In this document: positions 8,200 to 15,453 of the stretch, one piece after another
Numbering within the stretch: position 1 is the stretch's first letter
Layout of the letters: each line of letters starts with the position of its first letter
Assembly (NCBI GenBank): GCA_964636385.1
Contig: CAZWSC010000077.1
Location: 1-17,168, forward strand
From: CAZWSC01 sp964636385
GTDB taxonomy: Bacteria; Eisenbacteria; RBG-16-71-46; CAIMUX01
DNA length: 17,168 nt
Reading direction: 5' to 3'
Position numbers and translations under genes: made by a program
The notes under the pieces: generated by a model
The model's input: only the letters and a program-made list of their open reading frames with translations
Told to the model about the DNA's origin: nothing
The model's database searches: none

Positions 8200-9741
8200 C
8201 TAGCCCTCCGTGGTGTCGAACCGCACACCCTGCGCGGCATCGAACCGGACACCCTGCGCGAGGGCGACCCGGCCGCTCCAGTTGACGACGCTCGTCTGGC
8301 GCCGCATGTATGCCTTCCAGGAGTCGGAGCCCGACTCCCGGCCCCCGCCGGTTTCCTTCTCCCCGCCGAATGCGCTGCCGATCTCGGCGCCGCTCGTCGA
8401 AGTGTTCACGTTCGCGAGCCCGCAGTCGCTCCCCGATGCCGAAAGGAACCGCTCGCACTCGGCGAGGTCGCCCGAGAAGATGGCGCTGCTCAAACCCTGC
8501 GGGACATCGTTCTGTATGGCTATCGCCTCGTCAAGAGTTCGGTAGCGCATCAGGTACAGGATCGGCGCGAAGGTCTCCTCCCGCACGATGGCCATGCCGG
8601 GCCGTGCCTCGACCACGGCAGGCTCGGCGTAGCATCCGCCGGCGTGCTCGAGCGGCTTACCGCCGACGAGGACCAGGGCGCCTTGAGCCTCCGCCGCCCT
8701 CAGCGCCTGCTGCATCGCCGCGACCGCCTCGCGGTCGATCAGTGGGCCGACGAGGGTCGCCTCGTCGCGCGGATCGCCGATCGGAATACCGGGGTATAGC
8801 TCGAGGAGCCTTTCCCGGACGCGATCGTAGAGACTCTCGTGAACGATCAGGCGGCGGGTCGAGGTGCACCGCTGCCCGGCCGTCCCGACCGCACCGAAGA
8901 GCACAGCCTCGATAGCCGCGTCGAAGTCGGCACCGGGCGTGATGATCACAGCGTTGTTCCCGCCAAGCTCGAGCAGCGACCTGCCGAAGCGCTCCTGCAC
9001 CCGCACGCCCACGTGCCGGCCGGTGGCGACCGACCCCGTGTACGACACCAGCGCCACACGCGGGTCCGCGATAAGCCGCTCCCCCACGCCTGAACCCGAG
9101 CCGATTACGAGCGAGAGCACGGCGCCCGGGTGGCCGCTTTCCTCCAGCACCCCGGCTGCGATCCGGGTCACCGCCACCGCGCAGAGCGGCGTTTTGGATG
9201 AGGGCTTCCACACGACGGTGTCGCCGCACACAAGCGCGATCGCCGCGTTCCACGCCCAGACCGCCACGGGGAAGTTGAACGACGTGACGACACCCACGAC
9301 CCCGAGTGGGTGCCACTGCTCCATCAGCCGGTGGCCAGGCCGCTCGCTCGGCATGGTGCGGCCGCCGATCCGGCGGCCCAGCCCCACGGCGAAGTCGCAG
9401 ATGTCGATCATCTCCTGCACTTCGCCGCGTGCCTCGGACAGGATCTTCCCCGTCTCCAGCGTCACAAGCTGCGCCAGCTCATCCTTGCTCTCGCGCAGCA
9501 CGATGCCCAGGCGCCGCACGACCTCCGCCCGGCCGGGGGCCGGCACTTCCCGCCATCGCAGGAAGGCTTCGTGCGCCGCTTCGATCACCCGGTCGGTGTC
9601 GGCCTCCGAGGCCGAGGTCACCTCGCCGAGAAGCCCGCCATCGATCGGGGTTTGTGAGCGGATACCAGGTCCACCGGCGCGCCACGAGCCGTCGAATGCG
9701 CCCTGGATGCTCTCATCCTGCGGGAAATCGGTGCTCTTCAT
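8200..9741 (-). CDS. amaB: ALDH7-family 2-aminoadipate-6-semialdehyde dehydrogenase (piperideine-6-carboxylate dehydrogenase)
   Basis: 513 residues from ATG 9741, with GGGAG (9753-9757) eleven nt upstream. ATG 9750 is too close to that site; ATG 9804 and ATG 9849 lack a good site and would add atypical N-terminal sequence. It oxidises aminoadipate semialdehyde/piperideine-6-carboxylate to 2-aminoadipate with NAD+ in lysine degradation. ALDH7 signatures: SFNFPVAVWAWN, catalytic Glu258 in LLELGGNN, Cys292 in GQRCTSTRRL, and the near-invariant block FGGEKETGGGRESGSDSWK before the C-terminus. This block separates ALDH7 (human ALDH7A1, Pseudomonas AmaB) from other aldehyde dehydrogenases. The C-terminus LAQGVRF is duplicated (8216-8260). 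P5C dehydrogenase follows after 2 nt. The subfamily is confident; other aldehydes could also be used. Confidence 0.88.
   Translation of the reverse strand: MKSTDFPQDESIQGAFDGSWRAGGPGIRSQTPIDGGLLGEVTSASEADTDRVIEAAHEAFLRWREVPAPGRAEVVRRLGIVLRESKDELAQLVTLETGKILSEARGEVQEMIDICDFAVGLGRRIGGRTMPSERPGHRLMEQWHPLGVVGVVTSFNFPVAVWAWNAAIALVCGDTVVWKPSSKTPLCAVAVTRIAAGVLEESGHPGAVLSLVIGSGSGVGERLIADPRVALVSYTGSVATGRHVGVRVQERFGRSLLELGGNNAVIITPGADFDAAIEAVLFGAVGTAGQRCTSTRRLIVHESLYDRVRERLLELYPGIPIGDPRDEATLVGPLIDREAVAAMQQALRAAEAQGALVLVGGKPLEHAGGCYAEPAVVEARPGMAIVREETFAPILYLMRYRTLDEAIAIQNDVPQGLSSAIFSGDLAECERFLSASGSDCGLANVNTSTSGAEIGSAFGGEKETGGGRESGSDSWKAYMRRQTSVVNWSGRVALAQGVRFDAAQGVRFDTTEG
8216..8260 (-). repeat. 24-bp tandem duplication at the 3' end of the ALDH7 gene
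   Basis: On the plus strand, 8216-8236 and 8240-8260 are 21-nt copies differing at one base, with a period of 24. In the protein this repeats AQGVRFD just before the stop (LAQGVRFDAAQGVRFD). ALDH7 proteins normally end with a single LAQG(V/I)xF segment, so this looks like a recent in-frame duplication. Confidence 0.8.
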
Positions 9742-9936
9742 AAGTTTCATTGCTCCCTGCCGGTTGGCGGCAGAAGTGCCGGGGATGATAGCCGGCAATG
9801 CCATTACAGACAGTTGCACTCCCCCATATGATGCATGAGCACTGTTCATGATTGACCGGGGTACCCGGACACCGCCTTATCCGGCCTCAATCCGGTCCAG
9901 CGGGACCCATCCTCTCTGCCTCGAGGGATTGCGGAA

Positions 9937-10857
9937 TCAGCACAAGCCGGCCTCTTCGAAAGCCTTTGTGAGAGGCGGGCAGACCAGCCCTTTGGAGCTC
10001 ACCTGCTTCATCAGATCGAACTCGCTTACCGGGCCCATCTGCCACGAACCATCCGGTTGCGGATTGTAGCTGCGATCCTCCGGCTGATGGTACCGATCGA
10101 GGACGATGTCACCCGAGGCTGACAGCTGCCTGGTGACCAGTCGTTTCACTTCGTCGGTCAGCTCTTCCGGAATCGGGAAGCCAGACTTCCGGCGCCACCT
10201 GGCCAGGAAGCAGTAGCCCCTCAGGTAGTCGTACTCATAGAAGCGGGGAAACCGGATCTCGAGCCAGTCCGGGTTGATGACCTTTCCATCGGAGACGCGT
10301 CTGAACAGCCCGTGCTGTATAAGGTAGCGCGCTCCCCGATCGAGGAACTCCACCTCTTCGTCACTCAGTCCTCCCCAATGGCAGTACAGGATGGCTTCCA
10401 GACATGGCACCGTGGAGACGATGGAGCTCTTCGGGTTGGACTTCGTATAAGCCGCCTCATCGCAGTTCAACCCGCCATCCGGAAGCTGGTATGCCGTGAA
10501 CCAGGGCCGCATCCAGGGGAGCTCGCTCTCGAGATCGACGCCGCAGCCGTGAAGGAGCTGGTAGACACTCCCGAGGGCGCAGAAACACATGATCTGTCTG
10601 TAGGGATCGACCCCAGGCGGCAGCTCTTCCTCGCGAACGGGGAAGGTGTCGAGGTAGTGGGTCTTCAGCTTCTTGACCAGCTTCAGGATCGAGACCTCGG
10701 GGATCTCGCTCGACAGGCCCAACTCGTGCAGCAACAGCATGTGCCACCAGGGCGAGTCCCACTTCGGCCAGTACGGGTCGCGCTCCAGGCTGTTCAGCGC
10801 CTCATCCGAGCTGAGGTAGGCAATGGATGGCTTCACGATCTCATCGAGATGTCCCAT
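9937..10857 (-). CDS. Terpenoid-cyclase/prenyltransferase-like alpha/alpha-toroid protein
   Basis: 306 residues from ATG 10857, preceded by a purine-rich AGGGAAGG seven nt upstream. The frame stays open to 11100, so ATG 10977 is possible, but it lacks a ribosome site and overlaps the toxin remnant. The sequence is helical with many aromatics. YQLPDGGLNCDEA (residues 123-135) resembles the QW/prenyltransferase-repeat turn Q.PDGG. DPYWPKWDSPWWHMLLL (residues 27-43) and FPRFYEYDYLRGYCFLARW are typical of hypothetical proteins placed in the squalene-cyclase/prenyltransferase superfamily. No DXDD cyclase acid motif is visible, so terpene cyclisation is doubtful. No isoprenoid genes are nearby. It follows the AbiE remnant by about 120 nt. 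Fold is moderately supported; function is unknown. Confidence 0.6.
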   Translation of the reverse strand: MGHLDEIVKPSIAYLSSDEALNSLERDPYWPKWDSPWWHMLLLHELGLSSEIPEVSILKLVKKLKTHYLDTFPVREEELPPGVDPYRQIMCFCALGSVYQLLHGCGVDLESELPWMRPWFTAYQLPDGGLNCDEAAYTKSNPKSSIVSTVPCLEAILYCHWGGLSDEEVEFLDRGARYLIQHGLFRRVSDGKVINPDWLEIRFPRFYEYDYLRGYCFLARWRRKSGFPIPEELTDEVKRLVTRQLSASGDIVLDRYHQPEDRSYNPQPDGSWQMGPVSEFDLMKQVSSKGLVCPPLTKAFEEAGLC

Positions 10858-10976
10858 GCTTTCGCCTTCCCTGAGTTGCCGGAAGACAGCCCTGTCCCCG
10901 AAACTCCCCGAAGACAGAGCCTCCGGGGGCACAACGATCCCCTCCCGCCCGATCGCAATCGGCGGCCGGTTGGTCA

Positions 10977-11258
10977 TCAGGAGCGGTAGGCTTGTCTGCG
11001 GGCCATCCTCCCCGACGAGCCCGCGTCCCATGGACCGCCCGGCTTCCACTGCCCGTCGATCTGGAGCGCAACTCGCGCACTCCCGGGGGTGCCGCCGCAT
11101 CGCACGCGGACTCCTTCATAGTTGGCTGCTAGACGAATCTCCTGGCCGGTCACGCTCGCGGGCAGGAGAAGCTCGTTGAACGGGCGACCCTCGACCTTCG
11201 CGCGCTTCAGCAGGCGGGCGTGAACCGATGCAGCCATGTTGGTGATCGGCTTCTTCAT
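10977..11258 (-). pseudogene. abiEii: AbiEii-type nucleotidyltransferase toxin, remnant with two internal deletions
   Basis: The ATG at 11258 overlaps the AbiEi stop by four bases (ATGA), the normal AbiE arrangement. The frame encodes 93 residues instead of about 300. Three pieces of an AbiEii protein are joined in one frame. Residues 1-31 (MKKPITNMAASVHARLLKRA...FNELL) match the family start. Residues about 34-68 (VTGQEIRLAANYEGVRVR...ARVALQID) match the middle of the NTase domain after the catalytic motif. QWKPGGPW (70-77) matches the extreme C-terminus. The hG[GS]...DxD active site and most of the C-terminal half are missing, with junctions near 11165 and 11054. Residues after GGPW have no counterpart. 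It cannot be a working NTase. The assignment rests on remembered family patterns. Confidence 0.7.
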
Positions 11259-11860
11259 TGAATCGCCTCGATGTACGGCAGCATGACTCGCTCGACATGA
11301 CAAACCCTCGCATAGTGCAGCACCTCGGCAGGCTGGACACCCTTGCGCCTGATGGCCTGGCCGAGGGCTTCGATTGCAACATCGAGGCCGAGCTTGTTGC
11401 GGAAGCGAAAGCAGTCGACCACGGTCTTGGGAAGGTCGAAGATGCGCACCTCGATGCCGTCGAGCACGACAGTCGCCACGCCTTCAGACAGGGCGGCGTC
11501 CGAGAACCAGAACACCCGGAGCGGCGGGTAATCGAGCTTCGGCGCTTTGGTCTTCCGAGGCAGAGCGATCTGGACCTCATGCGGCACTTCGCTGGTGGCA
11601 TCATGGTAGGCAAGAGCAGAAACGAGGCACACCACACCGCGAGGTACTCGCAGGGCCACCGTCACCAGATCCGGGTGGGAAAGCCCGGGCAGCGAAGCAA
11701 GGCGGAAGACGCCTCGACTGATCTGTTCGAGCACGCGGTCATCCCGCATCCGGTAGAGGATGCGAGGATGTATGCCCAGAGCCAGGGCATCCCCCGTGCG
11801 CAGGGTCCCCCCATGCTGGCGAAACACCTCCAGTGCGCGCTTGTAGCGGTCCTCGGTCAT
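11255..11860 (-). CDS. abiEi: AbiEi-type antitoxin (type IV toxin-antitoxin transcriptional regulator)
   Basis: 201 residues from ATG 11860; a GTG at 11878 would add six residues. An N-terminal winged-helix region (about residues 5-60: ALEVFRQHGGTLRTGDALALGI..RILYRMRDDRVLEQISRGVFRL) matches the AbiEi_4-type DNA-binding domain. The rest (SHPDLVTVALRVPRGVVCLVSAL..H...SEVPHEVQIALPR, then IFDLPKTVVDCFRFRNKLGLDVAIEAL) matches the AbiEi antitoxin domain, including the conserved tVvDcFr.r...g stretch. AbiEi represses its own operon and counters AbiEii toxicity. Here it appears intact while its partner is decayed, so it is an orphan antitoxin or a domesticated regulator. No ribosome site precedes the ATG. 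Confidence 0.88.
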   Translation of the reverse strand: MTEDRYKRALEVFRQHGGTLRTGDALALGIHPRILYRMRDDRVLEQISRGVFRLASLPGLSHPDLVTVALRVPRGVVCLVSALAYHDATSEVPHEVQIALPRKTKAPKLDYPPLRVFWFSDAALSEGVATVVLDGIEVRIFDLPKTVVDCFRFRNKLGLDVAIEALGQAIRRKGVQPAEVLHYARVCHVERVMLPYIEAIQ

Positions 11861-11866
11861 GGATAA

Positions 11867-11895
11867 CAAGTACGGCACTCGCTAACGAATGTCAA
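11867..11895 (-). promoter_or_regulatory. Candidate promoter for abiEi
   Basis: A consensus -35 TTGACA (11895-11890, minus strand) is followed by a 17-nt spacer and a poor -10, TACTTG (11872-11867). The abiEi ATG at 11860 starts 6 nt later, where transcription would begin. With no Shine-Dalgarno sequence this suggests a leaderless message. The -10 match is only two of six bases, so the call depends mainly on the -35 box and the geometry. Confidence 0.35.
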
Positions 11896-12079
11896 CCTTT
11901 CTATCCTGCCACCTGGTCTTCGCCCGAACGCGGCACGACTCACCGCCGTTCCACGTACCATATGTCTGCTCCGAACACACCGGCTGACCGCCATTACCGA
12001 GACACTCATGCGCGGGGCGCCGGTGCGCGATGCTTCACTGCCGTTGACAGCTGCCTAGGTCGTGTTGTGGTCATTCCTT

Positions 12080-12928
12080 ATGGCGGCCCTGACTTCGCGC
12101 GACCTGCGTGTAGAACGCTTCCGCCTGGACCTCATGCGCCGCGAGCTGAGGACGGCCCGCCAGACCCAGGAGCGGTTCCTGCCCCGCGCGGTGCCTGAGG
12201 TTGCCGGGTTCGACCTGTGGGGCGTGAACCTGAGCTCAGCCGAGGTCTCGGGCGACTACTACGATTTGATCGATGTCGGCCCTGACGGCCCGCTTGTTCT
12301 GTGCATCGCCGATGTGTCCGGCAAGGGGCTGCCGGCGGCTCTCCTGATGTCGAACACCCAAGCCGGTCTGCACAGCCACCTCATGCAGGATTGCTTCGAC
12401 CTCGAGACGACGGCCAGGAACCTCAACCGCCTCATTCACAGCAACGTCGATCCCGGGGTGTTCGTCACGCTCCTGCTGGCGGAGATCGAGAAGAGCTCGC
12501 ACCGGTTGCGCTACGTCCGCGCAGGGCACGACGAGCCGATCCTAGTGCACGCCGACGGGTCGGTAACGGTGCTCAAGGCCGGGAGCATCTTCCTTGGATT
12601 GATGCCCGATACGCCGTACGAGGCCGCCTCCGTACAACTCATGCCTGGCGATCTACTCTGTCTCTACACCGATGGCGTGACCGAAGCCCGGTCCCCTGCC
12701 GACGAGGAGTTCGGCGTCGAACGGCTGACCGCAGTCCTTTGCGAGCGGCGCATCGAGAGCGCTGCGGCAATCGGCCGGGCCGTGCTCGACGCTGTTGAGG
12801 GGTTCTCCGGCCTTGCGAACCACGCCGACGACCTGACCCTGGTCCTGCTCAAGGTTGACCCCACGCGCGCCCATACAGCAGATCATCCCCCCAGACAGAC
12901 ACGACCCTCGCAAGGGCCGACCGCCTGA
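12080..12928 (+). CDS. SpoIIE/RsbU-type PP2C serine phosphatase
   Basis: 282 residues from ATG 12080; a GTG at 12062 just after an in-frame stop would add six. Residues 10-35 form a charged helix of the 'REL..AR..QE.FLP' type that precedes RsbU phosphatase domains. Domain motifs are complete: SGDYYDLI (57-64, metal-binding Asp), DVSGKGLPAALLM (78-90), FVTLLL, RAGHDEPI, LYTDGVTEAR (195-204) and ADDLTLVLL (249-257). Such enzymes dephosphorylate anti-sigma-factor antagonists in partner-switching control. There is no sensor (PAS, GAF, receiver or membrane) domain and no kinase or antagonist gene beside it, so the signal input is unclear. TTGACA at 12044-12049 lies 30 nt before the ATG, but no good -10 is seen. 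The last 80 nt overlap the convergent dehalogenase-like gene. Confidence 0.85.
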   Translation: MAALTSRDLRVERFRLDLMRRELRTARQTQERFLPRAVPEVAGFDLWGVNLSSAEVSGDYYDLIDVGPDGPLVLCIADVSGKGLPAALLMSNTQAGLHSHLMQDCFDLETTARNLNRLIHSNVDPGVFVTLLLAEIEKSSHRLRYVRAGHDEPILVHADGSVTVLKAGSIFLGLMPDTPYEAASVQLMPGDLLCLYTDGVTEARSPADEEFGVERLTAVLCERRIESAAAIGRAVLDAVEGFSGLANHADDLTLVLLKVDPTRAHTADHPPRQTRPSQGPTA

Positions 12929-14177
12929 CGCCCAGCCGCACCAGGTCGTGCACCATCCCCTTCGGATGGCTGAAAGGGCATACTCGCATGCACAGACCGC
13001 AGTCTGTGCCCACGGTTCTCCAGTAGCGGATGCACTGCTCCGCCTGCAGCATCCACTTTTCGACCCCGCGAACGACGGTCCTGCCTTCGCGCGGTATCGC
13101 GCCTGAGGGGCATGCATCCGCGCACTTCCTGCAGATCCCGCAGAATGCCTGCACTCCGAAGCGGTCAGGCTGATCGGGTACAAGCTGGAGGCTGGTTGTA
13201 ACGGCGCCCAGCCTCAGCCTGGGGCCGTATTGCCTGCTGATCAGGTAACCCATCCGGCTCAGTTCTCCCAGGCCGGCGGCGTGTGCAAGGGGCGGCAGCA
13301 TGACCTGGTAGTTGCTGCCCGCCGTGTGAGCCCTCGCAGACCAGCCCCACTCGCGCAGGAGCGCTGCCGCAGATACCGAGATCTGGGCGCCGCGCAGGTA
13401 CTGCACTGCCGACTCCTCCGTGATCGGAAGGCGCGGAGCCTGCCTCACAGCAGCCGGCCGCATCTCCATCCCGAAAACGATTGCGTGAGTGTGCGAAGTC
13501 TCGATCGGCCGGCCGTATGGTTCAGGGCCGCGCCCGACGTGGGTGTAAACGAAGGCGGGATCCAGGGGCGCTATGCCGACGACGTCCGCTCCCAGCCCCA
13601 GGACGAGGCTCTTCACCATCGCGGAGGCTTCATCCGGCGGGATCGCGCATCTCGTCGCGGCAACCGGCCCGTCCACCCGGCGGGCCAGCTCCTCGATGAC
13701 CGCGAAGATCTGCCTGATGCGCTCGGACTCGACGGCCTTGTAGAAGCGCCCTCCAGGGGAGAGCAGAGGCGGCAGCGAGCGGATCTTGTCGTCGATCGCC
13801 TTCTTCTCCGGCCGTCGGCGATAGTACTCCTCGTACCTGTCGGTGCCCTGTTCATACTCCTCCCGCGCGAAGATCACATCGCGCTCATCAACTCGCTCCC
13901 CCAACTCCAGGATTCGCAGCCCGCGGACGCGGCCTGTCGGGGAGAAGAAGAGCAGTGCCGCGAGCCACACCGCGGCGGCGGGCAGGAGCAGGATCGCGGG
14001 GCGGCTGCTGAACCACGCGTACCAGCCGGACCATGCAGCGGCAAGCAGCAGGCAGCCCAGGGCGCTGACCAATGCGGCACGCCTCTCCGCTTCCCGAACC
14101 GATGTGATGACTAAGGCGATGCCCAGGGTCAGGGCGAGGGCGCCGGTGATGAGGTATGCGATCTTCACCGGCATCAT
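12849..14177 (-). CDS. Reductive-dehalogenase (RdhA) homologue with N-terminal membrane anchor
   Basis: 442 residues from ATG 14177, with a GGGGGA-type purine run about 9 nt upstream; a GTG at 14198 would add seven residues. Residues 4-26, 34-55 and 61-78 are three membrane helices in place of the twin-arginine signal normal for respiratory RdhA. The catalytic part then shows RdhA features: DERDVIFAREEYEQGTDRYEEYY (starting near 97), AGLGELSRMGYLI and YGPRLRLGAVTT (301-329). Two [4Fe-4S] motifs follow: CGICRKCADACP (Cys346, 349, 352, 356) and C-x10-CGLCMRVCP (Cys382, 393, 396, 400). RdhA enzymes use a cobamide and these clusters for reductive dehalogenation. The anchor predicts a membrane-tethered, probably cytoplasm-facing enzyme with no need for RdhB, and no rdhB is nearby. 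Substrate unknown; it may not be a dehalogenase. Confidence 0.83.
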   Translation of the reverse strand: MMPVKIAYLITGALALTLGIALVITSVREAERRAALVSALGCLLLAAAWSGWYAWFSSRPAILLLPAAAVWLAALLFFSPTGRVRGLRILELGERVDERDVIFAREEYEQGTDRYEEYYRRRPEKKAIDDKIRSLPPLLSPGGRFYKAVESERIRQIFAVIEELARRVDGPVAATRCAIPPDEASAMVKSLVLGLGADVVGIAPLDPAFVYTHVGRGPEPYGRPIETSHTHAIVFGMEMRPAAVRQAPRLPITEESAVQYLRGAQISVSAAALLREWGWSARAHTAGSNYQVMLPPLAHAAGLGELSRMGYLISRQYGPRLRLGAVTTSLQLVPDQPDRFGVQAFCGICRKCADACPSGAIPREGRTVVRGVEKWMLQAEQCIRYWRTVGTDCGLCMRVCPFSHPKGMVHDLVRLGVRRSALARVVSVWGDDLLYGRAWGQP

Positions 14178-14282
14178 CGGTCTGCGTCCCCCTGCCACCT
14201 GCTTCGTACATAGCCTGGAACTAGGCAGATCGGGGCAGTGTCATCACCTGCCACACTTCGGATCCGACTCACCACCTCGAGA

Positions 14283-15053
14283 TCAGCCCGTAGTCAGCAG
14301 CTTCACGATCGCAGCGATCGCAGACAGGACCACGAAGATCCGCACGAGCTTCGACCCCTTCGCCATCACAAGGCGCGCGCCGATGTGCCCACCCAGCATG
14401 CTGCCCGCGGCAAGCACAAGCCCCGGGATCCAGCGGATCTGCCCGGCATCCGCGTACACGACCAGCGACACCACGATGAAGACCAGCGTCAGGAAGAACT
14501 TCAGCGCATTCCCCCGCACGACGTCGTATCCGCCACCGAGAACAAGGAGCGCGATCAGGATCGTCCCCTGCCCCGCCTGCAGGAACCCGCCGTACACGCC
14601 CAGCAGGAAGAACAGCGGGTAGAGGAGCGGCCGGACCCTCCCTGCGCCCTGGGGCCTCTGCCACCGCTTCGTATCAACGAAGATCGTCGCTATCATCACA
14701 AGGAAGAGAACCGCGGCGGCCCTGCGGAACAGATCCTCATCCACGCGGGCGGCCAGGTAGGCCCCGAGGAACGAACCGACCGACATCGGGATCGAGAGAG
14801 GCAACACCTCGCGCCATGGCCTCACCCCTCGCTTGTGATATGTGGCAACCCCCGAGGCGCACTGCAGCGCAATCGAGATCCTGTTGGTCGCATTGGCGAC
14901 CTGGGGCGGCATGCCCGTCATGAGAAGAAGCGGCAGCGTCACAAAGGATCCGCCGCCGGAGAGCGCGTTTATGATCCCGCACAGGACACCGCCAGCCATC
15001 AACGCGGGTATCTGCCAAAACGGCATCTGCAAGAGTTCCACAGATCCCTCCAT
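14283..15053 (-). CDS. TauE/SafE-family (TSUP) membrane permease
   Basis: 256 residues with about eight hydrophobic segments. Family features are GIINALSGGGSFVTLPLLL (residues 26-44), NATNRISIALQCASG (54-68) and the second-half counterpart GVYGGFLQAGQGT, the two-repeat pattern of the TSUP/sulfite-exporter family. Members move sulfite, sulfoacetate, other organosulfonates or unknown anions across the inner membrane; the substrate here cannot be told. ATG 15053 is listed. GTG 15041, four nt after GGAGGG, is a plausible alternative start. It lies 105 nt upstream of the RdhA homologue on the same strand, so they might be co-transcribed. A role in anion export for that enzyme is speculation. Confidence 0.88.
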   Translation of the reverse strand: MEGSVELLQMPFWQIPALMAGGVLCGIINALSGGGSFVTLPLLLMTGMPPQVANATNRISIALQCASGVATYHKRGVRPWREVLPLSIPMSVGSFLGAYLAARVDEDLFRRAAAVLFLVMIATIFVDTKRWQRPQGAGRVRPLLYPLFFLLGVYGGFLQAGQGTILIALLVLGGGYDVVRGNALKFFLTLVFIVVSLVVYADAGQIRWIPGLVLAAGSMLGGHIGARLVMAKGSKLVRIFVVLSAIAAIVKLLTTG

Positions 15054-15453
15054 GCGGGCTGGTCATTCTGGCTCCCTCACAGCCTCGGCCACGTGGAAGC
15101 CCTGTAAGGGTTGCGCATCGCCCGTCCTGGTCGGCAGCGTGGACGAGGCATGAGCCCCGCGATGATACCGGACCGGGCGTTCCCGATGACACCGGAAAGG
15201 AAAGGCCAGGAATGCCCACGGGTACCACGTCGCGAGAGGTGAGCGCGTCCTGTCTGACACGCCCTTCCCTGCGTTTCGTCACGAGACCCACGAACAGGGC
15301 GGTCCGGCAGATTCTCATCGACGCCGGCGGTTGAAGTAGCGCCGCAGTCGCGCTACGATCCCGATCCGGTCGGTCAACAAGGGGCCGCATGATGCTTCGG
15401 GCGATCATCGACCGCGCATCTGTTCGTCAGGTCACGGGGAAAGCGAGAACAGA
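15054..15453. other. 400-nt divergent intergenic region
   Basis: It separates the TSUP permease (-) from the second small-protein/NTase pair (+). Apart from the promoter-like element at 15331-15359 I see no convincing gene, RNA or repeat. Short open frames on both strands have no recognisable domain or good ribosome site. Confidence 0.6.
15331..15359 (+). promoter_or_regulatory. Candidate promoter with embedded inverted repeat, upstream of NTase pair 2
   Basis: TTGAAG (15331-15336), a 17-nt spacer and TACGAT (15354-15359) each match four of six consensus bases. A perfect 7-bp inverted repeat, GTAGCGC (15336-15342) and GCGCTAC (15350-15356) with a 7-nt centre, fills the spacer and runs into the -10 box. 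A repressor bound there would block RNA polymerase, which fits an autoregulated module. The expected transcript start is near 15366, about 88 nt before the GTG of the small gene. Confidence 0.45.

Noticed and set aside
8864..9838. 324-codon plus-strand frame opposite the ALDH7 gene
   Set aside because: Antisense to a strongly conserved enzyme; Ser/Pro/Arg-rich composition, no domain and no ribosome site.
9742..9936. Strong promoter ahead of the ALDH7 gene
   Set aside because: A promoter is expected in this 195-nt gap, but I found no -35/-10 pair with acceptable matches and spacing, only a short CATGA/TCATG inverted repeat.
12849..14177. Epoxyqueuosine reductase (QueG) as the identity of the Fe-S protein
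   Set aside because: QueG shares the two-cluster layout, but the DERD...GTDRYEEYY block, the C-x10-CGLCMRVCP second motif and the membrane anchor fit RdhA-type proteins better.
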